NCBI GenBank assembly: GCA_947455145.1
Contig: CANGME010000003.1
Coordinates: 210,814 to 274,813 of the forward strand
Source of the DNA: Comamonadaceae bacterium
Lineage (GTDB): Bacteria > Pseudomonadota > Gammaproteobacteria > Burkholderiales > Burkholderiaceae_C
Direction of reading: 5' to 3'
DNA: 64,000 nt
Shown here piece by piece: positions 26,188 through 34,259 of this stretch. Positions within the stretch are counted from its first letter, which is position 1; the number at the start of each line of letters is the position of its first letter. Below the pieces are notes generated by a model that saw only the letters and a list, made by a program, of their open reading frames with translations, made no database searches and was not told the DNA's origin. Position numbers and translations under genes: made by a program.

Positions 26188-26985
26188 ATGAAACGTCGTT
26201 CTATTCTCAGCACACTCCTTGCAGGCGCCTCCACGCTGGCGCTACCTCTGTCGGCCACTGCCCAAGTCGTCAACATCAACGACACCATCAACAAGGCGGG
26301 CCGTCAGCGGATGCTGAGTCAACGTGCTGCCAAGTGCTATATGGCCATGGGCCAGGGAGTATTGCTCGATGCGGCCAGCAAAACTCTAGAAGCATCGATG
26401 GCGATGTTTGACCTGCAATTGGTGGAGCTCAAGGCTTTCTCGCCCACGCCGACCATCAAAACCACCTACACGGAATTGGAAGCCGCCTGGAGTGAGTACA
26501 AGGGCGCGCTGGTGGGAAAAACCCCTGACAAGTCGGGCGCTGCCAGCGTCATCGTGCTGTCGGGCAAAGTGCTGCAACTCGCTAATCAGGGAACAGTGCA
26601 ACTCGAACGGGTGTCAGGCAAACCTGCAGGTCAACTGGTCAACATGTCGGGGCGTCAGCGCATGCTCAGTCAGCGCATGGCGGCGTTTTACCTAGCGGCC
26701 AGTTGGGGTGTGCAGTCCACCGCCTCTGCGGCCGAAGTGACCAAGGCACGCGATGAATTTGTTAAAGCCCATGCCGAGCTGAAGACCGCCCCGCAGGCCA
26801 CAGACGCGATCAAGTCTGAGCTTGACATGGCCTCGTCGCAGTTCACTTTTCTTGAATCCGCATTACGCAATTTAAAACCTGGGGCGGGCGAAACCCAAGC
26901 GCAAGCCAATGTATTCACTACTAGCGAGCGCATTTTGCAATTGATGAACGGTGTGACTGGTTTGTACGAAAAAATTAACACCTGA
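26188..26985 (+). CDS. Periplasmic PilJ-domain (type IV pili chemotaxis-transducer N-terminal) protein
   Basis: The 265-residue protein has a signal peptide ending LSATAQ (about 26) and two tandem helical modules, each carrying the same motif: INKAGRQRMLSQRAAKCYMAMG and MSGRQRMLSQRMAAFYLA. This motif marks the PilJ-type domain and resembles the ligand-binding P-box of nitrate/nitrite sensors such as NarX. There is no membrane anchor or output domain, so it is probably a soluble periplasmic binding or sensing protein. It sits between nirB and nirD, which suggests nitrate or nitrite as ligand. The function is inferred. Confidence 0.82.
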   Translation: MKRRSILSTLLAGASTLALPLSATAQVVNINDTINKAGRQRMLSQRAAKCYMAMGQGVLLDAASKTLEASMAMFDLQLVELKAFSPTPTIKTTYTELEAAWSEYKGALVGKTPDKSGAASVIVLSGKVLQLANQGTVQLERVSGKPAGQLVNMSGRQRMLSQRMAAFYLAASWGVQSTASAAEVTKARDEFVKAHAELKTAPQATDAIKSELDMASSQFTFLESALRNLKPGAGETQAQANVFTTSERILQLMNGVTGLYEKINT

Positions 26986-27043
26986 TTTAGGCGTCACGCC
27001 TTTTTAAACTAGCGTAAGTAGCCATCAAAAAAGAAAGCAAATC

Positions 27044-27433
27044 ATGAGTGAATGGAAAACCATCTGTCGCGTTGACGACATCCCCGTGCTGGGCTCGCGC
27101 CGCGTTGCGCGCCCGGTTGGCATGGACGTGGCCGTGTTCCGCAACGACCAAGACCAGGTTTTCGCCCTGCTCGACCGCTGCCCGCACAAAGGCGGCCCCT
27201 TGAGCCAGGGCATTGTGTTTGGCACCAGCGTGGCCTGCCCGCTGCACAACTGGACGATTGGCTTAGACGACGGCTGCGCCAAAGGGGCGGACGAGGGCTG
27301 CACGCAAAGTTTTGCCGTGAAGGTGGATGCGGGCGTGGTGCATCTGAATGCGCAAGAGCTGGCCACGCTGGCCTTGGACATGAAGCCGCCCGTGGCAGGG
27401 CCAACATTGAAAGAGTCGCGGGGCCATGCCTGA
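27044..27433 (+). CDS. nirD: Nitrite reductase, small subunit (Rieske type)
   Basis: The 129-residue Rieske-fold protein has CPHKGGPLSQG and CPLHNWTIGLDDG, that is CxH-x15-17-CxxH, so the cluster ligands are retained, whereas some NirD proteins have lost them. It partners NirB in the cytoplasm. Here it is separated from nirB by the PilJ-domain gene. A run of palindromic-element fragments follows, before nasA. Confidence 0.93.
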   Translation: MSEWKTICRVDDIPVLGSRRVARPVGMDVAVFRNDQDQVFALLDRCPHKGGPLSQGIVFGTSVACPLHNWTIGLDDGCAKGADEGCTQSFAVKVDAGVVHLNAQELATLALDMKPPVAGPTLKESRGHA

Positions 27434-27440
27434 TGCTTCT

Positions 27441-27560
27441 CGTTCAGGTTGAGCCCTTGTCCGTTCAGATTGAACCCTTGTCCGTTCGGGCTGAGCCTGT
27501 CGAAGCCTCGCCAACCCTTCGACAAGCTCAGGGCGAACGGAAGTTAGCTCAGGGCGAACG
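27441..27560. repeat. Palindromic element copy 3, composite with duplicated arms, between nirD and nasA
   Basis: Two partial left arms in tandem (from 27441 and about 27461, CGTTCAGGTTGAGCCCTTG-like) precede a complete palindrome 27483-27540. An extra right-arm remnant GCTCAGGGCGAACGG (27546-27560) follows. The element ends nine bases before the nasA ATG and fills the whole gap. Confidence 0.88.
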
Positions 27561-27568
27561 GGGTTTGT

Positions 27569-30442
27569 ATGAGCACTAAAGAAACCAAATCCACCTGCCC
27601 TTACTGCGGCGTGGGCTGCGGCGTCATCATCGAATCCAGCTGCACGCAAATCACGGGGGTGCGGGGCGACCCTGACCACCCCGCCAACTTCGGCCGTCTG
27701 TGCTCCAAGGGCTCCACGCTACACCTCACGGCCACGCAAGCCGTCACGCGGCAAACGCGGCTGCTGCAACCCATGCGGCGCGAACACCGGGGCGAGGCAC
27801 CCAAGCCCCTGAGCTGGGACTCGGCGCTGGGTTTTGCCAGCGAGACCTTTGTACAAATCATCCGTGAACACGGCCCTGATGCGGTGGGCTTTTACGTCAG
27901 CGGCCAGTTGTTGACCGAGGACTATTACGTCTTCAACAAGCTCGCCAAGGGCCTGATCGGCACCAACAACATCGACACCAACTCGCGCCTGTGCATGAGC
28001 AGCGCAGTGGCGGGCTACAAGCTCACGCTCGGGGCCGACGCGCCGCCCGCCTGCTATGACGACGTGAACCACGCGCAGTGCATCTTCATCGTCGGCTCCA
28101 ACGCGGCCTATGCGCATCCCATTTTGTTTCGGCGCATTGAAGAGGCCAAGCAAAAAAATCCTGCGATGAAAATCATCGTGGCCGACCCGCGCCGCACCGA
28201 CACGGCGGGTCTGGCGGACTTGTTTTTGCCGATCCAACCCGGCACCGATGTTGCGCTGTTCAACGGCATGCTGCACCTGATGCTATGGGAGGGCTGGACG
28301 GACACGGCCTTTATCGCCGCCCACACCAACGGCTTCGATGAACTAAAGGCCACGGTGCGCGACTACACGCCCGAGATGGTGGCGCAGACCTGTGGCATCA
28401 GCAAGGAAGATTTACTCACGGCGGCGAAGTGGTTTGCGGGGATGACAGGCGACACTGCGCTGAATGCGAACGACATTTCACGTCGTGGCCCCACCCTCAG
28501 CCTGTATTGCCAGGGCCTGAACCAGTCCAGCAGCGGCACAGCCAAGAACGCCGCGCTCATCAATGTGCACTTGGCCACCGGGCAAATCGGCAAGCCCGGT
28601 GCGGGCCCGTTCTCACTCACCGGCCAACCCAACGCCATGGGCGGGCGCGAGGTGGGTGGCATGGCCAACCTGCTCAGCGCGCACCGTGATCTGGCCAACC
28701 CCGTGCACCGTGCGGAAGTGGCCGCGCTGTGGGGCGTGCCCAGCGTGCCCGACAAGTCCGGCAAGACCGCCGTAGAAATGTTCCAAGCCGCTGCCGATGG
28801 CGAAATCAAAGCCCTGTGGATTGCCTGCACCAACCCCGCCCAATCCATGCCGGATCAGGCCACCGTGCGCCGCGCCCTGGAGCGCGCCGAGTTCGTGGTA
28901 GTGCAAGAGGCCTTTGCCACCGCATCCACCTGCGACTTTGCCGACCTGCTCTTGCCCGCCACCACTTGGGGCGAAAAAGAAGGCACCGTCACCAACAGCG
29001 AGCGCCGCATCACCCGCGTGCGAGCCGCCGTGCCCGCCCCCGGCGAGACCCGCCACGACTGGTCCATCGCCGTGGATTTCGCCCGACGGCTGGAGAAGCT
29101 TCTTCCCGTTCGCCCTGAGCCTCTCACCGTTCGCCCTGAGCCTGTCGAAGGGCTTCGACAAGCTCAGCCCGAACGGAGTCTGTTCCCCTACCAAACCCCC
29201 GAACAAATCTGGCTCGAACACCGCGAATCCACCCGAGGCCGTGACCTCGACATAACCGGTCTGACCTACGACATGCTGGAGCAAGCCGCCCGCCAGTGGC
29301 CCATCACATCAGGCCAATCCGAGGGCAAAAAACGCCTCTACGAAGACGGCATTTACCCCACCCCCAACGGCAAAGCCAAATTCGCCAACACCGTCTACAA
29401 ACCCGTCGCCGAACCCCGCGAATCCCGCTACCCCTTCTCCCTAAGCACAGGCCGACTCAGAGACCAATGGCACGGCATGACACGCACCGGCACGCTGGGT
29501 CGGCTCTTCGGCCACGTCGCCGAGCCATCCATACAAATGCACCAGCAAGACATGGCGCGCCGTCTGCTGCAAGAGGGCGACTTGGTGCACGTCACCAGCA
29601 AGCGCGGCTCCATCCTCGTGCCCGTGCAGGCCAGCGCCGAGCTGGGCCTGAGCCAGGTCTTCATGGCCATGCACTGGGGCGAAGAATTTTTAAGCGGTGT
29701 GAGCAGCACCGGCCAACGCTTGGCGGGAGTCAATGCGCTGACTACTTCAGCCTATTGCCCCAGCTCCAAACAGCCCGAACTCAAGCACGCCGCCGTCAAG
29801 GTGCTGAAGGCTGAATTGCCGTGGACGCTGTTGGCCATGGCCTGGCTGCCTGAGGACCAGATGCTGGCCGCGCGCGAAGCGCTCAAACCCCTGATGGCGC
29901 AGTTCCCCTACGCCAGTTGCGTGCCCTTTGGCCGCGAGCGCAGTGGCCTTTTGTTTCGCGCAGCTGCACATGACACGCCCGACGATGCGCTGCTGGAACA
30001 AATTGAAAAACTGCTGAATCTGGACGGCGCCACCGTGCTGCGCTACGCAGACAAGAAAAAGGGCCAGCGTCGCAGCGTGCACCTGGTGCGAAAAGACGAA
30101 CAAGCGATGCTCGAAGGCTTCATGCTCGCAGGTGACACCAGCGCGCAAAGCTGGATCAAAACCCTGCTGCAAGACGAGCTGCCCGCCCAGGCCTATGGCC
30201 GCCTGCTGCTCTCCCCAGGTGCCAAAGCGCCAGTGGCGGTGCAGTCGCGCGGCAAGCAAATCTGCACCTGCTTTAACGTCACGGATGAGGCCATCGCGGT
30301 CTGCCTTGCCAACACCACGGGGAGCGACGATGCAAGGTTGGCCCGCCTTCAAGACACGCTGAAGTGCGGCACCAACTGCGGCTCGTGTTTGCCAGAGCTC
30401 AAGCGTTTGGTGCGTCAGCCAACAAATCAAATTCCAGCCTAG
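27569..30442 (+). CDS. nasA: Assimilatory nitrate reductase, catalytic subunit with C-terminal 2Fe-2S domain
   Basis: The 957-residue molybdopterin protein reduces nitrate to nitrite in the cytoplasm. The N-terminal 4Fe-4S cluster ligands are Cys10, Cys13, Cys17 and Cys45 (CPYCGVGC, RLCSKG). Further motifs are TNNIDTNSRLCMSSAV and LSTGRLRDQWHGMTRTG in the bis-MGD region. The C-terminus adds a BFD-type 2Fe-2S domain (ICTCFNVTDEAI, CGTNCGSCLPEL) that takes electrons. A palindromic element is inserted in frame at about residues 513-536 (VRPEPLTVRPEPVEGLRQAQ). The start has no normal spacer because the upstream repeat ends nine bases before it. Confidence 0.96.
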   Translation: MSTKETKSTCPYCGVGCGVIIESSCTQITGVRGDPDHPANFGRLCSKGSTLHLTATQAVTRQTRLLQPMRREHRGEAPKPLSWDSALGFASETFVQIIREHGPDAVGFYVSGQLLTEDYYVFNKLAKGLIGTNNIDTNSRLCMSSAVAGYKLTLGADAPPACYDDVNHAQCIFIVGSNAAYAHPILFRRIEEAKQKNPAMKIIVADPRRTDTAGLADLFLPIQPGTDVALFNGMLHLMLWEGWTDTAFIAAHTNGFDELKATVRDYTPEMVAQTCGISKEDLLTAAKWFAGMTGDTALNANDISRRGPTLSLYCQGLNQSSSGTAKNAALINVHLATGQIGKPGAGPFSLTGQPNAMGGREVGGMANLLSAHRDLANPVHRAEVAALWGVPSVPDKSGKTAVEMFQAAADGEIKALWIACTNPAQSMPDQATVRRALERAEFVVVQEAFATASTCDFADLLLPATTWGEKEGTVTNSERRITRVRAAVPAPGETRHDWSIAVDFARRLEKLLPVRPEPLTVRPEPVEGLRQAQPERSLFPYQTPEQIWLEHRESTRGRDLDITGLTYDMLEQAARQWPITSGQSEGKKRLYEDGIYPTPNGKAKFANTVYKPVAEPRESRYPFSLSTGRLRDQWHGMTRTGTLGRLFGHVAEPSIQMHQQDMARRLLQEGDLVHVTSKRGSILVPVQASAELGLSQVFMAMHWGEEFLSGVSSTGQRLAGVNALTTSAYCPSSKQPELKHAAVKVLKAELPWTLLAMAWLPEDQMLAAREALKPLMAQFPYASCVPFGRERSGLLFRAAAHDTPDDALLEQIEKLLNLDGATVLRYADKKKGQRRSVHLVRKDEQAMLEGFMLAGDTSAQSWIKTLLQDELPAQAYGRLLLSPGAKAPVAVQSRGKQICTCFNVTDEAIAVCLANTTGSDDARLARLQDTLKCGTNCGSCLPELKRLVRQPTNQIPA
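29107..29176. repeat. Palindromic element copy 4, inside nasA
   Basis: The left arm is present twice in tandem (CGTTCGCCCTGAGCCT, then the full arm to GTCGAAGGG), followed by the right arm CTTCGACAAGCTCAGCCCGA. It is translated as VRPEPLTVRPEPVEG and LRQAQPER, in a surface-like linker between conserved nitrate reductase segments. Confidence 0.92.
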
Positions 30443-30537
30443 GTCATTGCATGTCAGTGTGCGTGCGTGAAATGCCACATGCGGGTACAGTTGCACGGTT
30501 TTGTTTTCGACACCCTTTTTCTCATTGAAAGCTCACC

Positions 30538-30729
30538 ATGCGTACCCTGCTCTTGTCTTGCCTGCTCTCATTCCTTTGCAGTGCCTGCTCTGTTGTTGCG
30601 GTGGCCGACGCGGCTGTATCCGTCGTAGCCACAACCGTTAAGGTGGCAGCCACCGTGGTTGAGACCACCGTCGATGTCGCCGCCAGCGGGATCAAGGCCG
30701 TCGCAGGCAGTGCAGATCCAAAAAAATAA
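30538..30729 (+). CDS. Small lipoprotein, function unknown
   Basis: The 63-residue protein begins MRTLLLSCLLSFLCSACS, a type II signal peptide with lipobox LCSAC and lipid-modified Cys near 17. The mature part is almost entirely small residues: repeated Val/Ala/Thr (VVATTVKVAATVVETTVDVAA) and a Lys-rich end. It resembles other tiny Ala/Val-repeat lipoproteins of unknown role. It lies between nasA and an RraA-like gene, and nothing ties it to nitrate metabolism except position. Confidence 0.75.
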   Translation: MRTLLLSCLLSFLCSACSVVAVADAAVSVVATTVKVAATVVETTVDVAASGIKAVAGSADPKK

Positions 30730-30747
30730 ACCCGTTAAGGAAACCCC

Positions 30748-31422
30748 ATGCTCGGTCTTCAAATCCGCCCCCGCCAACGCGCTGTCAGCCTGGCGCAGGC
30801 ACAACAATTTTTGCCGCTCCCCGTGGCCAACGTGAGCGACTGCATGTCGCGCATGTTCCACGGCGGGCCCAACCTGCGCCCCATGCACGACGGCACGCCC
30901 ATGGCCGGGCCGGCCCTGACGGTGCGCGTGCGCCCCGGTGACAACCTGATGATTCACAAGGCGCTTGAACTTGCCGTGCCGGGGGACGTCATCGTGGTGG
31001 ACGGTGGCGGCGACCTGACCAATTCACTGTTCGGCGAAATCATGACCGCGATGGCCAAGGCACGCGGCTTGGCGGGCATCGTCATCTACGGGGCGATACG
31101 CGACGCACGCGTCTTGCGCGCTGACAGCTTCCCCGTGTTTGCCGCAGGCGTGACGCACCGAGGGCCGTACAAAGACGGCCCCGGTGAGATCAACACCCCG
31201 ATTGCCATCGACGGCATGGTGATAGCCCCCGGTGACCTGGTGATTGGCGATGAAGACGGCGTCTTGTGCGTGCCCTTTGACCAGGTGCACACCGTTTACG
31301 CCGCCACGCTGACCAAGGGCGTAGCCGAGGAAAAAATGATGGCCGACATTCAAGCGGGCACCTACACCGCGCCGTGGGTAGATGAGACGCTGGCGCGCAT
31401 CAAGTGCGTCGTAGTTGCCTGA
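30748..31422 (+). CDS. RraA-family protein (oxaloacetate decarboxylase / HMG aldolase type)
   Basis: The 224-residue protein has the family pattern VSDCMSRMF near the start, VIVVDGGGDLTNSLFGEIM, AGIVIYGAIRDARVL with the Arg-Asp pair that binds substrate and metal, and VIGDEDGVLCVP. Family members are class II pyruvate aldolases (4-hydroxy-4-methyl-2-oxoglutarate aldolase) or decarboxylases; true RNase E inhibitors are shorter. It is followed 17 bp later by a Bug binding protein, a frequent pairing in this group, suggesting catabolism of an imported carboxylate. HMG aldolase would also fit the 4,5-protocatechuate pathway, but that operon is 30 kb away. Confidence 0.82.
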   Translation: MLGLQIRPRQRAVSLAQAQQFLPLPVANVSDCMSRMFHGGPNLRPMHDGTPMAGPALTVRVRPGDNLMIHKALELAVPGDVIVVDGGGDLTNSLFGEIMTAMAKARGLAGIVIYGAIRDARVLRADSFPVFAAGVTHRGPYKDGPGEINTPIAIDGMVIAPGDLVIGDEDGVLCVPFDQVHTVYAATLTKGVAEEKMMADIQAGTYTAPWVDETLARIKCVVVA

Positions 31423-31439
31423 ACAAAGAAAGTCACAGC

Positions 31440-32408
31440 ATGATGCCAAAACGCTCGCCCCTCAAAACCCTGCTAATCGCGCTAAGCCTGTGCGTCCCAT
31501 TGGCCGCATTCGCCCAGACCTACCCCGACAAACCCATCAAGTTGATCGTTCCCTGGGCCCCTGGTGGCGCGACTGACCAGATTGGTCGCACGCTGGCGCA
31601 AGCCCTCTCGCAAAACATGGGCGTGCCGGTGGTGGTGGAGAACAAAGGCGGTGCAGGCGGCAACATAGGCACCCAGGCCTTTGTGAAAGAAAAACCAGAC
31701 GGCTACACGCTGCTGTTGACCACCAGCTCCACCCAAGCCGCAGGGCCGCACCTCTACGCCAAGCAGGGGTTCGATGCAGTCAAAGACTTCACACCCGTGC
31801 TCTTGCTGTGCGCCATACCCAACGTGATGGTGGTACCCACCAAGTCCCCTTGGCACACGTTGAAAGACATCGTCGATGCAAGCCGCAGCAAACCCGGCCA
31901 GTTCACCTATGGGTCAGCGGGCATCGGTGGGTCGCAACACCTGGCCGGTGCGCAGTTCAAGACGGCGGCGGGCATTGACATCCGCCACGTACCCTACAAA
32001 GGCAGCGGCCCGGCGGCGCAAGACCTGATGGCCGGGCACATCGACATGATGATCGACACCGGCTCGCTGGGCAGCATCCGCGGCGGCTTGCTGCGCCCCA
32101 TTGCCGTGGCAACTGACAAGCGGCTGGCCGTCTTGCCCAACGTGCCCACCTTCAAGGAAGCTGGCGTGCCCATGGTCGCCTCCGCCTGGTACGGCCTGAT
32201 GCTGCCCGCCAACGCGCCTGCCGAGGTGGTGAACCGGCTCAACAAAGAGTTCAACCAGATGCTGCAAACCCCCGACATCCGCAACAAGCTGCACGAGATG
32301 GGGGCCGAAATTGCGGGCGGCAGCGCGCCTGATTTTGCGAAGTTTGTGGTGACTGAAATCAAGCGCTATGAGGGCATCGTTCGGGACTCTGGCGCGCCGA
32401 AGGAATAG
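31440..32408 (+). CDS. Bug-family (TctC) periplasmic solute-binding protein
   Basis: This is a 322-residue protein starting at the double ATG (31440/31443). The signal peptide ends near PLAAFAQ. It continues YPDKPIKLIVPWAPGGATDQIGR, GGAGGNIGTQAF and VPTFKEAGVPM, all typical of Bug proteins. It is the second of three in the window and is probably co-transcribed with the RraA-like aldolase gene. The ligand is unknown. Confidence 0.9.
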   Translation: MMPKRSPLKTLLIALSLCVPLAAFAQTYPDKPIKLIVPWAPGGATDQIGRTLAQALSQNMGVPVVVENKGGAGGNIGTQAFVKEKPDGYTLLLTTSSTQAAGPHLYAKQGFDAVKDFTPVLLLCAIPNVMVVPTKSPWHTLKDIVDASRSKPGQFTYGSAGIGGSQHLAGAQFKTAAGIDIRHVPYKGSGPAAQDLMAGHIDMMIDTGSLGSIRGGLLRPIAVATDKRLAVLPNVPTFKEAGVPMVASAWYGLMLPANAPAEVVNRLNKEFNQMLQTPDIRNKLHEMGAEIAGGSAPDFAKFVVTEIKRYEGIVRDSGAPKE

Positions 32409-32487
32409 CGGCCTCGCGCCAATGCTCACGACCACGGCCCCATTAGCTCATTACCCAAAGTCATCTCGAATCTCCGACAATCACCCC

Positions 32488-33423
32488 ATGGGCATCGGTC
32501 AATACATCAAAATCATCGGGCGCGGCAAGCAAGGCGCGCGCTCTATCAGCCGTGAGCAGGCGGAGGATTTGTTCGGCCAAGTGCTGGACGGCGCGGTGAC
32601 GGATTTGGAGATTGGCGCGTTCTGCCTGGCCATGCGCATCAAGGGCGAAACCCGCGAGGAGATGGCCGGTTTTCTGGATGCGACGGCGCTGCGCATGCAG
32701 CACTTCCCGGCCCATCCGCAACAGCCCGTGATCGTGATCCCCAGCTACAACGGGGCGCGCAAGCTGCCGCTGCTCACGCCCTTGCTGGCGCTGCTGTTGG
32801 CGCGTGAAGGTTTGCCTGTATTGGTGCACGGCACAGCTACCGAAGCTCGCGCGGTTAATTCATCAGATGTGCTTTCAGCGCTTGATATACATGCACAAGA
32901 AGCTACTAAAAAAATAGCAAATGGCGAACTGGTTTTTGCCCCTACTGCCCTGCTCTGCCCGGGCCTCCAGCGCCTGCTGGAGGTGCGCCGCGTGGTGGGC
33001 TTGCGCAACCCGGCGCACAGCTTGGTCAAGCTGATGAACCCGGTGGCGGGTCGCAGTTTGATCGTCAGCAGCTACACGCACCCCGAGTACGCCGTCTCGA
33101 TGGCCGAAACTTTTGAGTTGATGAAGTCCGACGCGTTGCTGCTGCGCGGCACCGAGGGGGAGTCGGTCGCCGATGCGCGCCGCCACCCGCGCATGGAGGC
33201 CTTTGTGGCGGGCCAGCGGGTGTTGCTGCAAGACACCCAGCCGGGCACGCTGGTCAGCCTGCCGGAACTTCCCCCAGCCATCGACGCGGCCAGCACGGCC
33301 CACTACACCCGTGAGGTGCTGGCGGGCCGCAGCCCAGTACCGGCCCCGATTGCGCAGCAGGTGGCACACATCTTGCGTTTGATCCCTCAGATCATGAATG
33401 CAAGTTTGGAGCCCGTTGTATGA
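32488..33423 (+). CDS. ybiB: YbiB-type DNA-binding protein, TrpD-like fold
   Basis: The 311-residue protein resembles anthranilate phosphoribosyltransferase in fold: IGAFCLAMRIKGETREEMAGFLDA, then VLVHGTATEARAV, and VVGLRNPAHSLVKLMNPV. The last motif is typical of YbiB, which binds nucleic acid rather than acting in tryptophan synthesis. I chose ATG 32488 by family N-terminus (MGIGQYIKIIGRGKQGAR). The gene overlaps cobA by four bases, a usual pairing in beta-proteobacterial nitrite loci. A lower-GC stretch around 32850-32930 (VNSSDVLSALDIHAQEATKK) looks foreign to the rest of the gene. Confidence 0.85.
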   Translation: MGIGQYIKIIGRGKQGARSISREQAEDLFGQVLDGAVTDLEIGAFCLAMRIKGETREEMAGFLDATALRMQHFPAHPQQPVIVIPSYNGARKLPLLTPLLALLLAREGLPVLVHGTATEARAVNSSDVLSALDIHAQEATKKIANGELVFAPTALLCPGLQRLLEVRRVVGLRNPAHSLVKLMNPVAGRSLIVSSYTHPEYAVSMAETFELMKSDALLLRGTEGESVADARRHPRMEAFVAGQRVLLQDTQPGTLVSLPELPPAIDAASTAHYTREVLAGRSPVPAPIAQQVAHILRLIPQIMNASLEPVV

Positions 33424-34259
33424 AGACCCCGCAAATTTTAGGAACGTGCACCCTAGTTGGCGCAGGCCCCGGTGACCCTGAGCTCATCACGCTCAAGGCG
33501 TTGAAGGCCATTCAGGCCGCTACAGTGCTGCTGGTGGACGACTTGGTGAGCGACGCCATCGTGGCCTACGCCTCGACCACGGCGCGCATCGTGCACGTGG
33601 GCAAGCGCGGTGGCTGCAAGTCCACGCCGCAAGCCTTCATTGAAAAATTAATGATCACCGCTGTGCGCGAGGGTGAGCAGGTGGTGCGCCTCAAAGGGGG
33701 CGACCCGTTTATCTTTGGCCGAGGCGGTGAAGAGGTGGAGCACCTACAGGCTGCGGGCATTGAGGTTGCGGTCATCAACGGCATTACCGCTGGGCTGGCT
33801 GCCGTCACCTCGCTGGGCGTGCCGCTCACGCACCGCGACCATGCGCAGGGCGTGCTGTTTCTCACCGGTCATGCCAAGCCGGGGGGTGATGCGCCCAACT
33901 GGTCGGCCATCGCCGCCACCGCCCGCCAAGCCAAGCTGACGCTGGTGATTTACATGGGTGTGCGCGGTGCGCAGCAGATTCAGGACGGCCTTCTGACGGG
34001 TTTGTCAGCTGACACCCCCGTGGCACTGATTCAAAACGCCTCGTTGCCCACGCAGCGCCATACCGTCACCACCCTGGCTGAGATGCGCACTGCCTTGGTG
34101 CAAGACAAATTCGCCAGCCCCTGCGTGATCGTGGTGGGGGATGTGCTGAGCGGCTTGGCCCGCCTGGCGCAGCCACTGGATCAGGCCCAGGATCATCAAA
34201 ACCAAGACCACCAAGACCAAGCCCTACACTCCGGGGCATGGAAAAAAATGATGTCGTAA
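33420..34259 (+). CDS. cobA: Uroporphyrinogen-III C-methyltransferase (SUMT)
   Basis: The 279-residue SAM-dependent methyltransferase has GAGPGDPELITLKALKAIQ, VRLKGGDPFIFGRGGEE and ITAGLAAVTSLGVPLTHR, the diagnostic SUMT motifs. It makes precorrin-2, the precursor of siroheme, the cofactor of NirB. It is a stand-alone CobA without the CysG oxidase/chelatase half. The C-terminal tail is rich in Gln/Asp/His (QDHQNQDHQDQ), unusual but plausible as a disordered end. It overlaps the next gene by 22 bp. Confidence 0.95.
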   Translation: MKTPQILGTCTLVGAGPGDPELITLKALKAIQAATVLLVDDLVSDAIVAYASTTARIVHVGKRGGCKSTPQAFIEKLMITAVREGEQVVRLKGGDPFIFGRGGEEVEHLQAAGIEVAVINGITAGLAAVTSLGVPLTHRDHAQGVLFLTGHAKPGGDAPNWSAIAATARQAKLTLVIYMGVRGAQQIQDGLLTGLSADTPVALIQNASLPTQRHTVTTLAEMRTALVQDKFASPCVIVVGDVLSGLARLAQPLDQAQDHQNQDHQDQALHSGAWKKMMS

